Shown here: one piece after another, positions 49,075-57,517 of the stretch
How positions within the stretch are numbered: the stretch's first letter is position 1
Layout of the letters: every line of letters begins with the position of its first letter
Source of the DNA: Arthrobacter agilis
Lineage (GTDB): Bacteria; Actinomycetota; Actinomycetes; Actinomycetales; Micrococcaceae
Direction of reading: 5' to 3'
DNA: 64,000 nt
Assembly (NCBI RefSeq): GCF_030816075.1
Contig: NZ_JAUSXO010000001.1
Coordinates: 372,001 to 436,000, forward strand
Position numbers and translations under genes: made by a program
Notes under the pieces: generated by a model
Told to the model about the DNA's origin: nothing
The model's input: only the letters and a program-made list of their open reading frames with translations
The model's database searches: none

Positions 49075-50298
49075 TTATGCTGAGCTCGCCAGGGCAGGGG
49101 TGAGTCCCGGGTGGGCGAGCACGACGGCGGCGCCGCCGAGGGCCTCGGCGCGGTCCCCGAGCGAGGACATGCACACGCTCGTGGTCTCGCCGATGAGCGG
49201 GACAGCGTGGCGGGCGAGGCCGCGCCGGACGGGCTCGAGCAGGATGTCGCCGAGGCTCGTCAGCGGGCCTCCGATGACGATCGTCTCGGGGTTGATCAGG
49301 TTGGCCACGTGGGCGAGTGCGCGGCCGATGGCGGCACCGGCGTCGTCGATGACGCGCAGGGCCGCGGTGTCGCCGGCGAGGGCCCACTCGATGATGCGCT
49401 GGGTGTCCACGGTCTCGGCGCTGCCGCGGCCGAGGAGCTCGATCATCGTGGACGTGGAGGCGACGGTCTCGAGGCAGCCCCTGTTGCCGCACCGGCAGAT
49501 GACGCCCTGCTCGTTGATGGTGGTGTGCCCCAGTTCCCCGGTGACACCGACGTTGCCGTAGTACAGCGACCCGTTGAGCACCAGGCCGGAGCCGATCCCG
49601 GAGCCCACCTTGATGAACAGCAGGTTCTCCACCGCGCTGTGCGGCCCCCACGTCACCTGGGCGAGCGCGCCGAGATTGGCGTCATTGTCGATGAACACGG
49701 GGACCTGCAGCCGTTCGCCGAAGGTCTCGCGGATGTTGATCCCGACCCACTCGGGCAGGATGGCGCCCTGCACCACCGTGCCGGTCCGCCGGTCGATGGG
49801 GCCGGGGATGCCGATGCCGGCGCCGAGGAGCGCGCGGCGGTCGATGCCACCGTTCGCGAGCAGGGCGTCGAGGAGGTCGGAGGCCGCCCGGAGCCCCTCG
49901 ACGGCACTGTGGCCCGGCCGCAGGCTGACGGAGGCCTCCTGCAGGATCCGGTAGTTGGGGCTGGCGAGGACCACCCGGAGGTGGCGTCGTCCGATGTCGA
50001 TGCCGGCGGCGACCTGGCCCTTGTCGTTGAGGATCACGGAGAGCGCCCGGCGCCCGGAGCTGGTGGTCGGGGTGGTGCTCACGATGCCCGACGTGGCCAT
50101 GACCTTGACGATGTTGGAGATGGTGGCCGTGGACAGGCCGGTCTGCCGGGAGAGCTCGGCCTGCGTCTGCGGCCCGCCGCTCATCAGCGCGGCGATGACG
50201 CGCCGCTGGTTCTGCTCGCGCAGTGCGGATTGGGAGCCCGGCTTCGGAAGCGCGGTGTTCAGGGGTGTCCTCATCGTCGAGGGGAGTTCTGCGGGCAT
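49075..50298 (-). CDS. ROK family transcriptional repressor (XylR/NagC type)
   Basis: A 407-residue ROK repressor. The winged helix-turn-helix spans residues about 28-75 (TQAELSRQTGLSTATISNIV and GIVSTTP). The sugar-kinase-like domain has DIGRRHLRVVLAS, GIPGPIDRRTG, IDNDANLGALAQ and the zinc site HTTINEQGVICRCGNRGCLE with CxCGxxGC. These repressors are released by a sugar. ATG 50296-50298 is chosen: TTGACT and CACCCT in the upstream 36 bases place transcription near the ATG, so it may be leaderless; TTG 50334 and ATG 50274 are alternatives. It probably controls mmsA-mmsB-chvE and itself. Confidence 0.9.
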   Translation of the reverse strand: MPAELPSTMRTPLNTALPKPGSQSALREQNQRRVIAALMSGGPQTQAELSRQTGLSTATISNIVKVMATSGIVSTTPTTSSGRRALSVILNDKGQVAAGIDIGRRHLRVVLASPNYRILQEASVSLRPGHSAVEGLRAASDLLDALLANGGIDRRALLGAGIGIPGPIDRRTGTVVQGAILPEWVGINIRETFGERLQVPVFIDNDANLGALAQVTWGPHSAVENLLFIKVGSGIGSGLVLNGSLYYGNVGVTGELGHTTINEQGVICRCGNRGCLETVASTSTMIELLGRGSAETVDTQRIIEWALAGDTAALRVIDDAGAAIGRALAHVANLINPETIVIGGPLTSLGDILLEPVRRGLARHAVPLIGETTSVCMSSLGDRAEALGGAAVVLAHPGLTPALASSA

Positions 50299-50329
50299 GA
50301 GGTCAAGGGTGCCGCAGGCGGACTTTGTA

Positions 50330-50345
50330 GTCAAGAAGTTAACGC
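50330..50345 (-). promoter_or_regulatory. Promoter/operator of the ROK gene (shared element)
   Basis: On the minus strand this reads GCGTT AACTTC TTGAC, the same GCGTT-N6-TTGAC layout as the mmsA promoter at 49032-49047. TTGACT is the -35 box. It overlaps the last bases of the gamma-carbonic-anhydrase-like gene. A common repressor site, probably for the ROK protein, is the simplest reading. Confidence 0.5.
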
Positions 50346-50852
50346 TTGGTGATGCTCCTCCGCGAGCCTGGTATACCGCTCGGCATTGTCGCGGATCGCC
50401 TGGACCTCGGCGTCGTCCAGGGCGCGGCGCACCTTCGCCGGCACCCCCGCCACGAGCGAGCGCGGCGGCACCACGGTGCCCTCCAGCACCACGGCACCGG
50501 CGGCGACCAGGGAGCAGGACCCGATCACGGCACCGTTGAGGACCGTGGCGCCCATGCCGATGAGGCAGTCGTCCTCGATGGTGCAGCCGTGCACGACGGC
50601 GCCATGCCCGACGCTGACGCGGTCGCCGATCCTGGCCGGGTAGCCGGGGTCCGCGTGCACCACCACGTTGTCCTGCAGGTTCGTCCCGCTCCCGATCCGG
50701 ATGGACGCCGTGTCCGCACGGACGGTCGCGCCGTAGAAGACGCTCGCGGAGGTCCCGAGCGTGACCTCGCCGATCAGGGAGGCGGTGGGCGCGGTGAACG
50801 CGGCGGCGCCGGTGTCGGGGGTCCTGCCGCGGAAGGGGATGAGGTTGGTCAT
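50331..50852 (-). CDS. Gamma-carbonic-anhydrase-like hexapeptide protein
   Basis: A 173-residue left-handed beta-helix protein. The hexapeptide repeats (SASVFYGATVRADTA, DNVVVHADPG, IGDRVSVGHGAVVHGCTIEDDCLIGMGATV) carry the three metal-binding His of the CaiE/PaaY/YrdA group: VVVHAD, GHG and VVHGC. Whether it acts as a carbonic anhydrase or acyltransferase is not known for this group. ATG 50850-50852; downstream of purU by 24 bases on the same strand. Confidence 0.9.
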   Translation of the reverse strand: MTNLIPFRGRTPDTGAAAFTAPTASLIGEVTLGTSASVFYGATVRADTASIRIGSGTNLQDNVVVHADPGYPARIGDRVSVGHGAVVHGCTIEDDCLIGMGATVLNGAVIGSCSLVAAGAVVLEGTVVPPRSLVAGVPAKVRRALDDAEVQAIRDNAERYTRLAEEHHQALTS

Positions 50853-50876
50853 GACGTCAGCCTAGGCCGACCGGCG

Positions 50877-51737
50877 TCAGTTGAAGACGATGGTGCGACG
50901 GCCGTCGAGCAGGACCCGCCGTTCCGCGTGCCACTGGACCGCCTGCACCAGGGCGCGTCCCTCGAGTTCGCGGCCGATCGAGGCGAGCTGTTCGGCCGTG
51001 CGGGCGTGGTCCACGCGGATGACCTCCTGCTCGATGATCGGGCCCTCGTCGAGCACGGCCGTCACGTAGTGGGCGGTGGCACCGATCAGCTTCACGCCGC
51101 GCGCGTGGGCCTGGTGGTAGGGACGCGCGCCCTTGAAGGACGGCAGGAAGGAATGGTGGATGTTGATGGCACGGCCGCGGAGGTCCTCGCAGAGCCCGTC
51201 GCTGAGGATCTGCATGTAGCGGGCGAGGACCACGAGTTCGATGTCGTGGCGGTCCATGAGGGCCCGCAGCGCGTCCTCGGCGTCCTGCTTGGTCTCGGGC
51301 GTCACGGGGATGTGGTGGAACTCGATGCCGTAGAACGCGGCGAGGCCCTCGAGGTCCCGGTGGTTGGAGACGATCACGGGGATGTCGATGGCGAGCGTCC
51401 CCGAGCGGTGCTGGAACAGGAGGTCGTTGAGGCAGTGCGCGGCCCGGGAGACCATGATGAGCGTCCGTGTGCGGCGGGCCGATTCGGCGAGCGCCCACTC
51501 CATCCCGAACTCCGTGGCGACGGGCTCGAGCGCGGTGCGGAGATCCTGCAGGGTGGCCCCGGTGGTGAGCGCGACCCTCATGAAGAAGGTGCCCGTGTCG
51601 GGGCTGCCGTACTGCTGCGACTCGGTGATGTTGGCACCCACCCCCACGAGGGCGCCGGAGACACCGTGCACGATCCCGGGCCTGTCGGGGCAGGAGAGCG
51701 TGAGCGAGTAGGAACGGGAGGTCTCGGGGGAGGTCAC
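50877..51737 (-). CDS. purU: Formyltetrahydrofolate deformylase
   Basis: A 286-residue enzyme that splits 10-formyl-THF to formate and THF, feeding formate and relieving the folate trap. The N-terminal ACT domain (SLTLSCPDRPGIVHGVSGAL) and the C-terminal formyl-transferase-like part (INIHHSFLPSFKGARPYHQAH) with the catalytic His-Asp pair (LIGATAHYVTAVLDEGPIIEQEV) are present. GTG 51737 abuts the previous gene's TAG, so coupling to the flavoprotein gene is likely. TAATCT 7 bases upstream might also be a -10 box. Confidence 0.95.
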   Translation of the reverse strand: MTSPETSRSYSLTLSCPDRPGIVHGVSGALVGVGANITESQQYGSPDTGTFFMRVALTTGATLQDLRTALEPVATEFGMEWALAESARRTRTLIMVSRAAHCLNDLLFQHRSGTLAIDIPVIVSNHRDLEGLAAFYGIEFHHIPVTPETKQDAEDALRALMDRHDIELVVLARYMQILSDGLCEDLRGRAINIHHSFLPSFKGARPYHQAHARGVKLIGATAHYVTAVLDEGPIIEQEVIRVDHARTAEQLASIGRELEGRALVQAVQWHAERRVLLDGRRTIVFN

Positions 51738-52889
51738 CTACGCCAGATTACCGGCAGGGCCCTCGTGTGACGCGATGCTTCGGAGGGAGCCGACCGCGGC
51801 TGCCGCAGCGGCACGGCCCGCACGGGAGGCACCGAGGGTGGATGCCGATGCCCCGTACCCGACGAGCAGGAGGCGCGGCTCCTTCACGACGTGCACGCCG
51901 TCCGTCCGGATGCCGCCGCCGGGCTCCCTGAGGTGCAGGGGTGCGAGGTGATCCAGTGACGCCCTGAAGCCCGTCGCCCAGAGGACCGCGTCCACGGGTT
52001 CCTCCGAGCCGTCGGCGAACACCGCCGAGTGCTCGCGCAGTTCGGTGAGCGGTCCGCGCGACACGAGGATCCCGGCGTCGATCCCCGCCTGGTACTGGGG
52101 GGTGAGCGGCAGTCCGGTGACCGACACCACGCTGGCCGGGGGGAGGCCCGCGCTCGTCCGCGCGGTGACCTCGGCCTCGACCTCCCGTCCCCACTCCGGG
52201 TCGAACGGACGGCGCGTGAAGGCCGGCGGGCGGCGCGTGGACCAGCTGGTCGTCGCGCCGGCCTCGGCGAGCTGCAGCAGGAACTGCACGGCGGACGTCC
52301 CGCCGCCGACGACGAGGACCCGCCGGTCCGCGAACTCGGCCGCGGACCGGAAGTCGTGGGTGTGCAGCTGGCGCCCCGCGAACACGTCCCGCCCCCGGTA
52401 GTAGGGCCAGTACGGGCGGTCCCAGGTCCCCGTCGCGCTGATGACCGCATCGGCGATCCAGGTGCCGCCCGTCGTCGTGATCCTCAGCGGGCCCGAGTGA
52501 GCGTCGTCGGGGAGGTCCGCGCCGTCCGGCTCCACCCGGAGCACCGTGACCGGGCGGACGACCGGCAGGGCGAACTCGCGCTCGAAGGCACCGTAGTAGC
52601 GGTTCACGACGGCGGAAGCCGGCTCCTTCGGGTCCGGCGCGCCGAGCGGGAAGCCGGGCAGGCTGTGCAGGGCGTGGGCGGCGTCGAAGGTCAGGGCGGG
52701 CCAGCGATGCAGCCAGGCACCGCCCGGCGCGGGGTTCGCATCGAGGACCACGAAGTCCCGGTGCGGTTCGAGTCCCCGCCGCGCCAGGTGGTAGGCGCTG
52801 CTCAGCCCTGCCTGGCCCGCGCCGATCACGACGACGCGCACCCTGCGGGATTCCCCGTCCACCGCTACCTGCCGAGCCGACCCGAGCAT
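51738..52889 (-). CDS. Flavin-containing monooxygenase-like NAD(P)-binding protein
   Basis: A 383-residue FAD/NADPH enzyme. FAD motif VVVIGAGQAGLSSAYHL, NADPH motif RVLVVGGGTSAVQF and the ATGF-type end motif DAVLWATGFRASLDHL are all present. Relatives include CzcO-like and Baeyer-Villiger enzymes; the substrate is not predicted. ATG 52887-52889 with AGGAAAGG upstream. The stop TAG directly adjoins the purU GTG. It is divergent from the riboswitch-glyA operon over a 447-base gap. Confidence 0.85.
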   Translation of the reverse strand: MLGSARQVAVDGESRRVRVVVIGAGQAGLSSAYHLARRGLEPHRDFVVLDANPAPGGAWLHRWPALTFDAAHALHSLPGFPLGAPDPKEPASAVVNRYYGAFEREFALPVVRPVTVLRVEPDGADLPDDAHSGPLRITTTGGTWIADAVISATGTWDRPYWPYYRGRDVFAGRQLHTHDFRSAAEFADRRVLVVGGGTSAVQFLLQLAEAGATTSWSTRRPPAFTRRPFDPEWGREVEAEVTARTSAGLPPASVVSVTGLPLTPQYQAGIDAGILVSRGPLTELREHSAVFADGSEEPVDAVLWATGFRASLDHLAPLHLREPGGGIRTDGVHVVKEPRLLLVGYGASASTLGASRAGRAAAAAAVGSLRSIASHEGPAGNLA

Positions 52890-53024
52890 GACCCAAGACC
52901 TTTCCTGGCGGTTCCCGTCCATCGGGACCCCGTTCCACTCATCCCGAACGGACCAGCCCGATCCCGTATTCCGCCGGCGCCCGGACACCGGCCGGGGAAG
53001 GGAGCCGTTCCTGCAGGCGATGCC

Positions 53025-53057
53025 CGGGAGGGCGCGCCGACCGTGCGCGCCCTCCCG
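53025..53057. other. Hairpin within the 447-base gap 52890-53336
   Basis: The gap between the flavoprotein and glyA genes holds no convincing gene. CGGGAGGGCGCGC (53025-53037) pairs perfectly with GCGCGCCCTCCCG (53045-53057), a 13-bp stem with a 7-base loop. It lies about 70 bases before the ZTP riboswitch, where a terminator is not expected in a divergent promoter region. It may end an unannotated short RNA or isolate the glyA promoter. The rest up to 53126 shows only a possible -10 (TAGCAT, 53121-53126). Confidence 0.5.
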
Positions 53058-53126
53058 TACCCGGACAGGCCCGCGCCGGGGGTGAGGAGGATGCGGTGGC
53101 GGGTCACGTCGTCGTACGGCTAGCAT

Positions 53127-53245
53127 GGGACCGTCGCGACTGGCGTAGGGTGGGCAACCACCAGGAAGCGGCATGGAGCCAGGACGATCCCCCGGGAGAG
53201 CCCGTGCTTCCAGTGCAGACCACGGATCGCACGCCTGGGCCGCGG
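53127..53245 (+). promoter_or_regulatory. ZTP (pfl) riboswitch upstream of glyA
   Basis: The conserved pfl halves are visible: GTCGCGACTGGCG (53133-53145) and CAACCACCAGGAAGCG (53155-53170), then, after a variable linker, CGCCTGGGC (53232-53240). These form the ZMP/ZTP-binding pocket; the metabolite builds up when 10-formyl-THF is short. Riboswitches of this class are known ahead of glyA, folD and purH. glyA lies about 90 bases downstream; a GCGGAT-GATCG-ATCCGC hairpin (53269-53285) may be part of the expression platform. ZTP binding should turn expression on. Confidence 0.87.
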
Positions 53246-53336
53246 GTCACGTTTCTGAGCGGCCGGGCGCGGATGATCGATCCGCCGCCCCGCGACTCAA
53301 GCTGACCTCTTGCGAGACCCACAGAAGGATCAACCG

Positions 53337-54644
53337 ATGACCACTTCGCCCACGGCTCCATCCCAGGCTGCCGCAGACTCCGTCACCAACGCGCCCCTGT
53401 CCGAGGTGGACCCGGAGATCGCCGCCGTCCTGCGGGACGAACTCGCACGTCAGCGGGACACCCTCGAGATGATCGCCTCGGAGAACTTCGCGCCCCGCGC
53501 CGTCCTCGAGGCCCAGGGCAGCGTGCTGACCAACAAGTACGCGGAAGGCTACCCCGGACGCCGGTACTACGGGGGCTGCGAACACGTCGACGTGGCGGAG
53601 AACCTCGCGATCGAGCGCGTCAAGGCCCTGTTCGGGGCGGAATTCGCGAACGTCCAGCCGCACTCCGGCGCGCAGGCCAACGCCGCCGCCCTCTCCGCCA
53701 TGATCAAGCCCGGTGACAAGATCATGGGCCTGTCCCTCGCGCACGGCGGCCACCTGACCCACGGCATGAAGCTCAACTTCTCCGGCAAGCTCTACGAGGT
53801 CGCCGCCTACGGCGTCGAGGAGCAGACCCACCGCCTCGACATGGAGCGCGTGCGCGAGCAGGCCCTCGCCGAGAAGCCCCAGGTCATCATCGCCGGCTGG
53901 TCCGCCTACCCGCGCCAGCTCGACTTCGCGGCCTTCCGGTCCATCGCCGACGAGGTCGGTGCGCTGCTGTGGACCGACATGGCGCACTTCGCCGGCCTCG
54001 TCGCCGCCGGTGTGCACCCCAGCCCGGTCCCGTACTCCGACGTCGTCACCTCCACAGTGCACAAGACCCTCGCGGGTCCGCGGTCCGGCGTGATCCTCGC
54101 GAAGCAGGAGTGGGCCAAGAAGATCAACTCGAACGTCTTCCCCGGCCAGCAGGGCGGGCCCCTCATGCACGTCATCGCGGGCAAGGCCACGGCCTTCAAG
54201 ATCGCCGGCTCCGCGGAGTTCAAGGAACGCCAGGAACGCGTACTCGAGGGTGCCCGCATCATCGCGGACCGCCTCACCGCCTCCGACGTCGCCGAGCACG
54301 GCGTCTCGGTGCTCACCGGTGGCACCGACGTGCACCTCGTCCTGGTGGACCTGCGCAACTCGTCCCTGGACGGCCAGCAGGCGGAGGACGTGCTGCACTC
54401 CGTCGGCATCACGGTCAACCGCAACGCCGTCCCCTTCGACCCGCGCCCGCCGATGGTCACCTCCGGCCTCCGCATCGGCACCCCGGCGCTGGCCACCCGG
54501 GGCTTCGGGGCTCCCGAGTTCACCGAGGTCGGCGAGATCATCGCCGCCGCGCTGAAGCCGGCCCCCGACGTCGAGGCGCTCCGTGCCCGCGTGTCCGCGC
54601 TCGCGGCGAACTTCCCGCTCTACCCGGGCCAGGAGGAGTGGTAG
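53337..54644 (+). CDS. glyA: Serine hydroxymethyltransferase
   Basis: A 435-residue PLP enzyme converting serine and THF to glycine and 5,10-methylene-THF. The N-terminus has the family region [37 protein letters not shown]. The PLP-lysine lies in [16 protein letters not shown], with SHMT residues at [15 protein letters not shown] 53337 has AGAAGGAT upstream. It is under the ZTP riboswitch and begins the glyA-small ORF-folD group. Confidence 0.97.
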   Translation: MTTSPTAPSQAAADSVTNAPLSEVDPEIAAVLRDELARQRDTLEMIASENFAPRAVLEAQGSVLTNKYAEGYPGRRYYGGCEHVDVAENLAIERVKALFGAEFANVQPHSGAQANAAALSAMIKPGDKIMGLSLAHGGHLTHGMKLNFSGKLYEVAAYGVEEQTHRLDMERVREQALAEKPQVIIAGWSAYPRQLDFAAFRSIADEVGALLWTDMAHFAGLVAAGVHPSPVPYSDVVTSTVHKTLAGPRSGVILAKQEWAKKINSNVFPGQQGGPLMHVIAGKATAFKIAGSAEFKERQERVLEGARIIADRLTASDVAEHGVSVLTGGTDVHLVLVDLRNSSLDGQQAEDVLHSVGITVNRNAVPFDPRPPMVTSGLRIGTPALATRGFGAPEFTEVGEIIAAALKPAPDVEALRARVSALAANFPLYPGQEEW

Positions 54645-54823
54645 GTCCGTTCCCGCCCGGCGCCCTCACCTCGCAGGCCGCCGCGTCGACGGACTTCGAC
54701 ATCCCCACGGCGGAATGCTGCTTCACCGGCTGCTGCGACCGCGGCAAGGCATTCCTGCTCGAGCAACTGGACAGGCACTCCGAGAAGGACGATTCGCATG
54801 AGCACACCAGCACGCATCCTTGA
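54638..54823 (+). CDS. Small Cys-rich protein between glyA and folD
   Basis: A 61-codon frame that overlaps the end of glyA and the start of folD. Almost all codons outside the first few end in G or C up to folD, which matches real coding sequence in this genome, and the frame fills the 153-base gap. It carries [20 protein letters not shown], a CCxxxCC motif before an amphipathic helix. GTG 54638 is the only useful start, but AGGAGG lies only one base before it, so translation may rely on coupling with glyA. No family recognised; existence should be treated as probable only. Confidence 0.5.
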   Translation: MVGPFPPGALTSQAAASTDFDIPTAECCFTGCCDRGKAFLLEQLDRHSEKDDSHEHTSTHP

Positions 54824-55691
54824 CGGGAAGGCGACCGCCGCCCGGATCAAGGCGGAACTCGCCGAGCGCGTGGCGGTGCTGCGCGAGCGCGGCATCACGC
54901 CCGGGCTCGGGACGGTCCTCGTCGGGGACGACCCCGGCAGTGCCTCCTACGTGGCCGGCAAGCACCGCGACTGCGCCGAGGTGGGTATCACCTCGGTGCG
55001 GCGCGACCTCCCGGACACGATCAGCCAGGCGGAGCTCGAGGCGGTCCTCGACGAGCTGAACGACGACGACGCCACCACCGGCTACATCGTGCAGCTGCCC
55101 CTGCCCGCGCACATCGACACCAACGCGATCCTCGAGCGCATCGACCCGGCGAAGGACGCGGACGGCCTGCACCCCACCAACCTCGGCCGGTTGGTGCTCA
55201 ACGTCAACGCCCCCATGGACTCGCCGCTGCCCTGCACCCCGCACGGCATCGTGGAACTGCTGCTCCGGCACGACGTCGCCCTCAAGGGACTCGACGTGCT
55301 CGTCGTCGGGCGCGGGGTGACAGTCGGGCGTCCCCTGGGGCTCCTGCTGACCCGCAAGCAGATCAACGCCACGGTGACCCTCGCGCACACCGGGACCGTG
55401 GACCTCGCCGACCACCTCGGCCGTGCGGACGTCGTCGTCGCCGCCGCGGGGATCCCGCACATGATCACGGCGGACCAGCTGAAGCCCGGGGCCATCGTGC
55501 TCGACGTCGGGGTGAGTCGCGTCGAGGACCCCGCGACGGGCAAGGCGAGGCTGACGGGCGACGTGGACCCTGCCGCGGCATCGGTGGCGAGCTGGCTGTC
55601 CCCGAACCCGGGCGGGGTGGGACCCATGACCCGCGCCATGCTGCTGACCAACGTCGTCGAGGCGGCCGAGCGCCGGGCGGCCACCGCCTAG
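54798..55691 (+). CDS. folD: Methylene-THF dehydrogenase/cyclohydrolase
   Basis: A 297-residue bifunctional enzyme that turns 5,10-methylene-THF into 10-formyl-THF. The family motifs are [23 protein letters not shown] with the catalytic Lys, [23 protein letters not shown] and [21 protein letters not shown]. It uses the glyA product and supplies purN and purH. ATG 54798 has GAGAAGGACG upstream. Confidence 0.97.
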   Translation: MSTPARILDGKATAARIKAELAERVAVLRERGITPGLGTVLVGDDPGSASYVAGKHRDCAEVGITSVRRDLPDTISQAELEAVLDELNDDDATTGYIVQLPLPAHIDTNAILERIDPAKDADGLHPTNLGRLVLNVNAPMDSPLPCTPHGIVELLLRHDVALKGLDVLVVGRGVTVGRPLGLLLTRKQINATVTLAHTGTVDLADHLGRADVVVAAAGIPHMITADQLKPGAIVLDVGVSRVEDPATGKARLTGDVDPAAASVASWLSPNPGGVGPMTRAMLLTNVVEAAERRAATA

Positions 55692-55710
55692 CATCGCCTA
55701 GGCTGGGCGG

Positions 55711-56652
55711 GTGCCCACAACCCCTCCCGGTCCGCCGGTCATCTCCGCGCACCAGCTCAGCAAGCACTACGCCGACTTCAAGGCGGTGGACGGCATCTCG
55801 TTCGACGTCCCCGCAGGGGAGTCGTTCGGCCTGCTCGGCCCCAACGGCGCAGGGAAGTCGACGACCATGCGCATGATCGGCGGCGTGTCCCAGCGCACGT
55901 CCGGGCAGCTCACCATCATGGGGCTCGACCCGCAGGAGCACGGCCCCGAGGTGCGGGCCCATCTCGGCGTCGTCCCCCAGCAGGACAACCTCGACGAGGA
56001 ACTGCGCGTCCGGGACAACCTGATCGTCTACGGACGCTACTTCGGGCTGCCGATGAGCTACCTGAAGCCCAAGGCCGACGAGCTGCTCGAGTTCGCGCAG
56101 CTCACGGACAAGGCGGGCGCGAAGGTCGATGCCCTCTCGGGCGGCATGAAGCGGCGCCTGACGATTGCCCGCTCGCTCATCAACGAGCCCAAGATCCTCC
56201 TGCTGGACGAACCGACCACGGGCCTGGACCCCCAGGCGCGCCACATCCTGTGGGACCGCCTGTTCCGGCTCAAGGAATCCGGTGTGACCCTCATCCTCAC
56301 CACGCACTACATGGACGAGGCCGAGCAGCTGTGCGACCGGCTCGTCGTCGTCGACAAGGGCAGGATCATGGCCGAGGGATCGCCGGCGCAGCTGATCCGC
56401 GAGCACTCCACGCGCGAGGTCCTCGAACTGCGCTTCGGGTCCGAGCGGAACACCACGGTCGCCGGGGAGCTGCAGGGGATCGGCGAGCGGCTCGAGCCGC
56501 TGCCGGACCGCGTGCTCATCTACGCGCACGACGGCGAGGCCGCCCTCGAACAGGTGGTCTCCCGCGGGCTGCGGCCTCTCACCTCCCTCGTGCGACGGTC
56601 CTCCCTCGAGGACGTGTTCCTGCGCCTGACGGGGAGGAGCCTCGTTGACTGA
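55711..56652 (+). CDS. ABC exporter ATP-binding protein (NodI/DrrA-like)
   Basis: A 313-residue ATPase with Walker A GPNGAGKST, Q-loop VVPQQDNLD, signature LSGGMKRR, Walker B ILLLDEPT and the D-loop/H-loop THYMDEAEQLCDR. The C-terminal extension fits the NodI/daunorubicin-type family that drives export by ABC-2 permeases. GTG 55711 has TAGGCT 6 bases upstream, a pattern of leaderless starts. It overlaps the permease gene by 8 bases. Confidence 0.93.
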   Translation: MPTTPPGPPVISAHQLSKHYADFKAVDGISFDVPAGESFGLLGPNGAGKSTTMRMIGGVSQRTSGQLTIMGLDPQEHGPEVRAHLGVVPQQDNLDEELRVRDNLIVYGRYFGLPMSYLKPKADELLEFAQLTDKAGAKVDALSGGMKRRLTIARSLINEPKILLLDEPTTGLDPQARHILWDRLFRLKESGVTLILTTHYMDEAEQLCDRLVVVDKGRIMAEGSPAQLIREHSTREVLELRFGSERNTTVAGELQGIGERLEPLPDRVLIYAHDGEAALEQVVSRGLRPLTSLVRRSSLEDVFLRLTGRSLVD

Positions 56653-57517
56653 GCACCGTCCCGCGGACGTGCAGGAGACAGCCGGCCCGCCGTACCGGCT
56701 GCACGCCCACAAGCCCGGGGTGTCGGCGAGCCGCGCCCGGAGGTTCGGCTCCTGGTACTACGCCGAGCACGTCCTGCGGGCCATGAACGGCTACCGCTGG
56801 ACGCTGCTCGCCTCGAGCGTGGGTACGCCCGTCATGTACCTGTTCGCGATGGGCGTGGGCCTCGCGACGCTCGTGGACCGGAACGCCGCCGGGGCCTTCG
56901 GCGGTGTCAGTTACCTCGCCTTCATCGCCCCGGCGCTGCTCGCGTCCGCGGCGATCATGACGGCCGCCACGGAGTTCACCTACCCGGTCATGGACGGCTT
57001 CAAGTGGCGGAGGGTCTACTACGGCCCGCATGCCTCGCCCCTCGAGCCCGCCCAGATCGTCAACGGCCACGTCCTGGCGATCACGGCCCGGCTGACGGCG
57101 ACGACGCTCGTCTACTTCCTGATCGTGGCCCTGTTCGGCGCGTCGCCGTCGGCCACGGGAATCGCGGCCGTCCCCGTCGCGGTGCTCAGCGGGCTCGCGT
57201 TCGGCCTCCCGCTGATGGCCTACTCCGCCGGTGTCGAGGAGGACAAGGGGCAGTTCGCCCTCGTGATGCGCTTCGTCGTCACACCCCTGTTCCTCTTCTC
57301 CGGGACCTTCTTCCCCCTGGACACCCTCCCGGTGTTCCTGCGGTGGATCGGCTGGATCTCCCCGCTGTGGCACGGGACGGAACTCGGCCGTGCCCTGACG
57401 TACGGGCATGACGTGCCCGTCTGGCTCGCCGTCGTCCACGTGCTGTTCCTGGTGGTCCTCGCCGTCGCCGGCCTGCGCCGGGCACGGTCCGTCTACGCGA
57501 GGAAGCTCGGCCGATGA
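56645..57517 (+). CDS. ABC-2 type transporter permease (NodJ-like)
   Basis: A 290-residue membrane protein of the NodJ/DrrB ABC-2 type with about six helices (LLASSVGTPVMYLFAMGVGLATL, YLAFIAPALLASAAIMTAATEF). The signature around RFVVTPLFLFSGTFFPLDTLP is present. TTG 56645 is the start, with GGGGAGGAG upstream. It overlaps the next gene by 4 bases (ATGA). Confidence 0.9.
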   Translation: MTEHRPADVQETAGPPYRLHAHKPGVSASRARRFGSWYYAEHVLRAMNGYRWTLLASSVGTPVMYLFAMGVGLATLVDRNAAGAFGGVSYLAFIAPALLASAAIMTAATEFTYPVMDGFKWRRVYYGPHASPLEPAQIVNGHVLAITARLTATTLVYFLIVALFGASPSATGIAAVPVAVLSGLAFGLPLMAYSAGVEEDKGQFALVMRFVVTPLFLFSGTFFPLDTLPVFLRWIGWISPLWHGTELGRALTYGHDVPVWLAVVHVLFLVVLAVAGLRRARSVYARKLGR

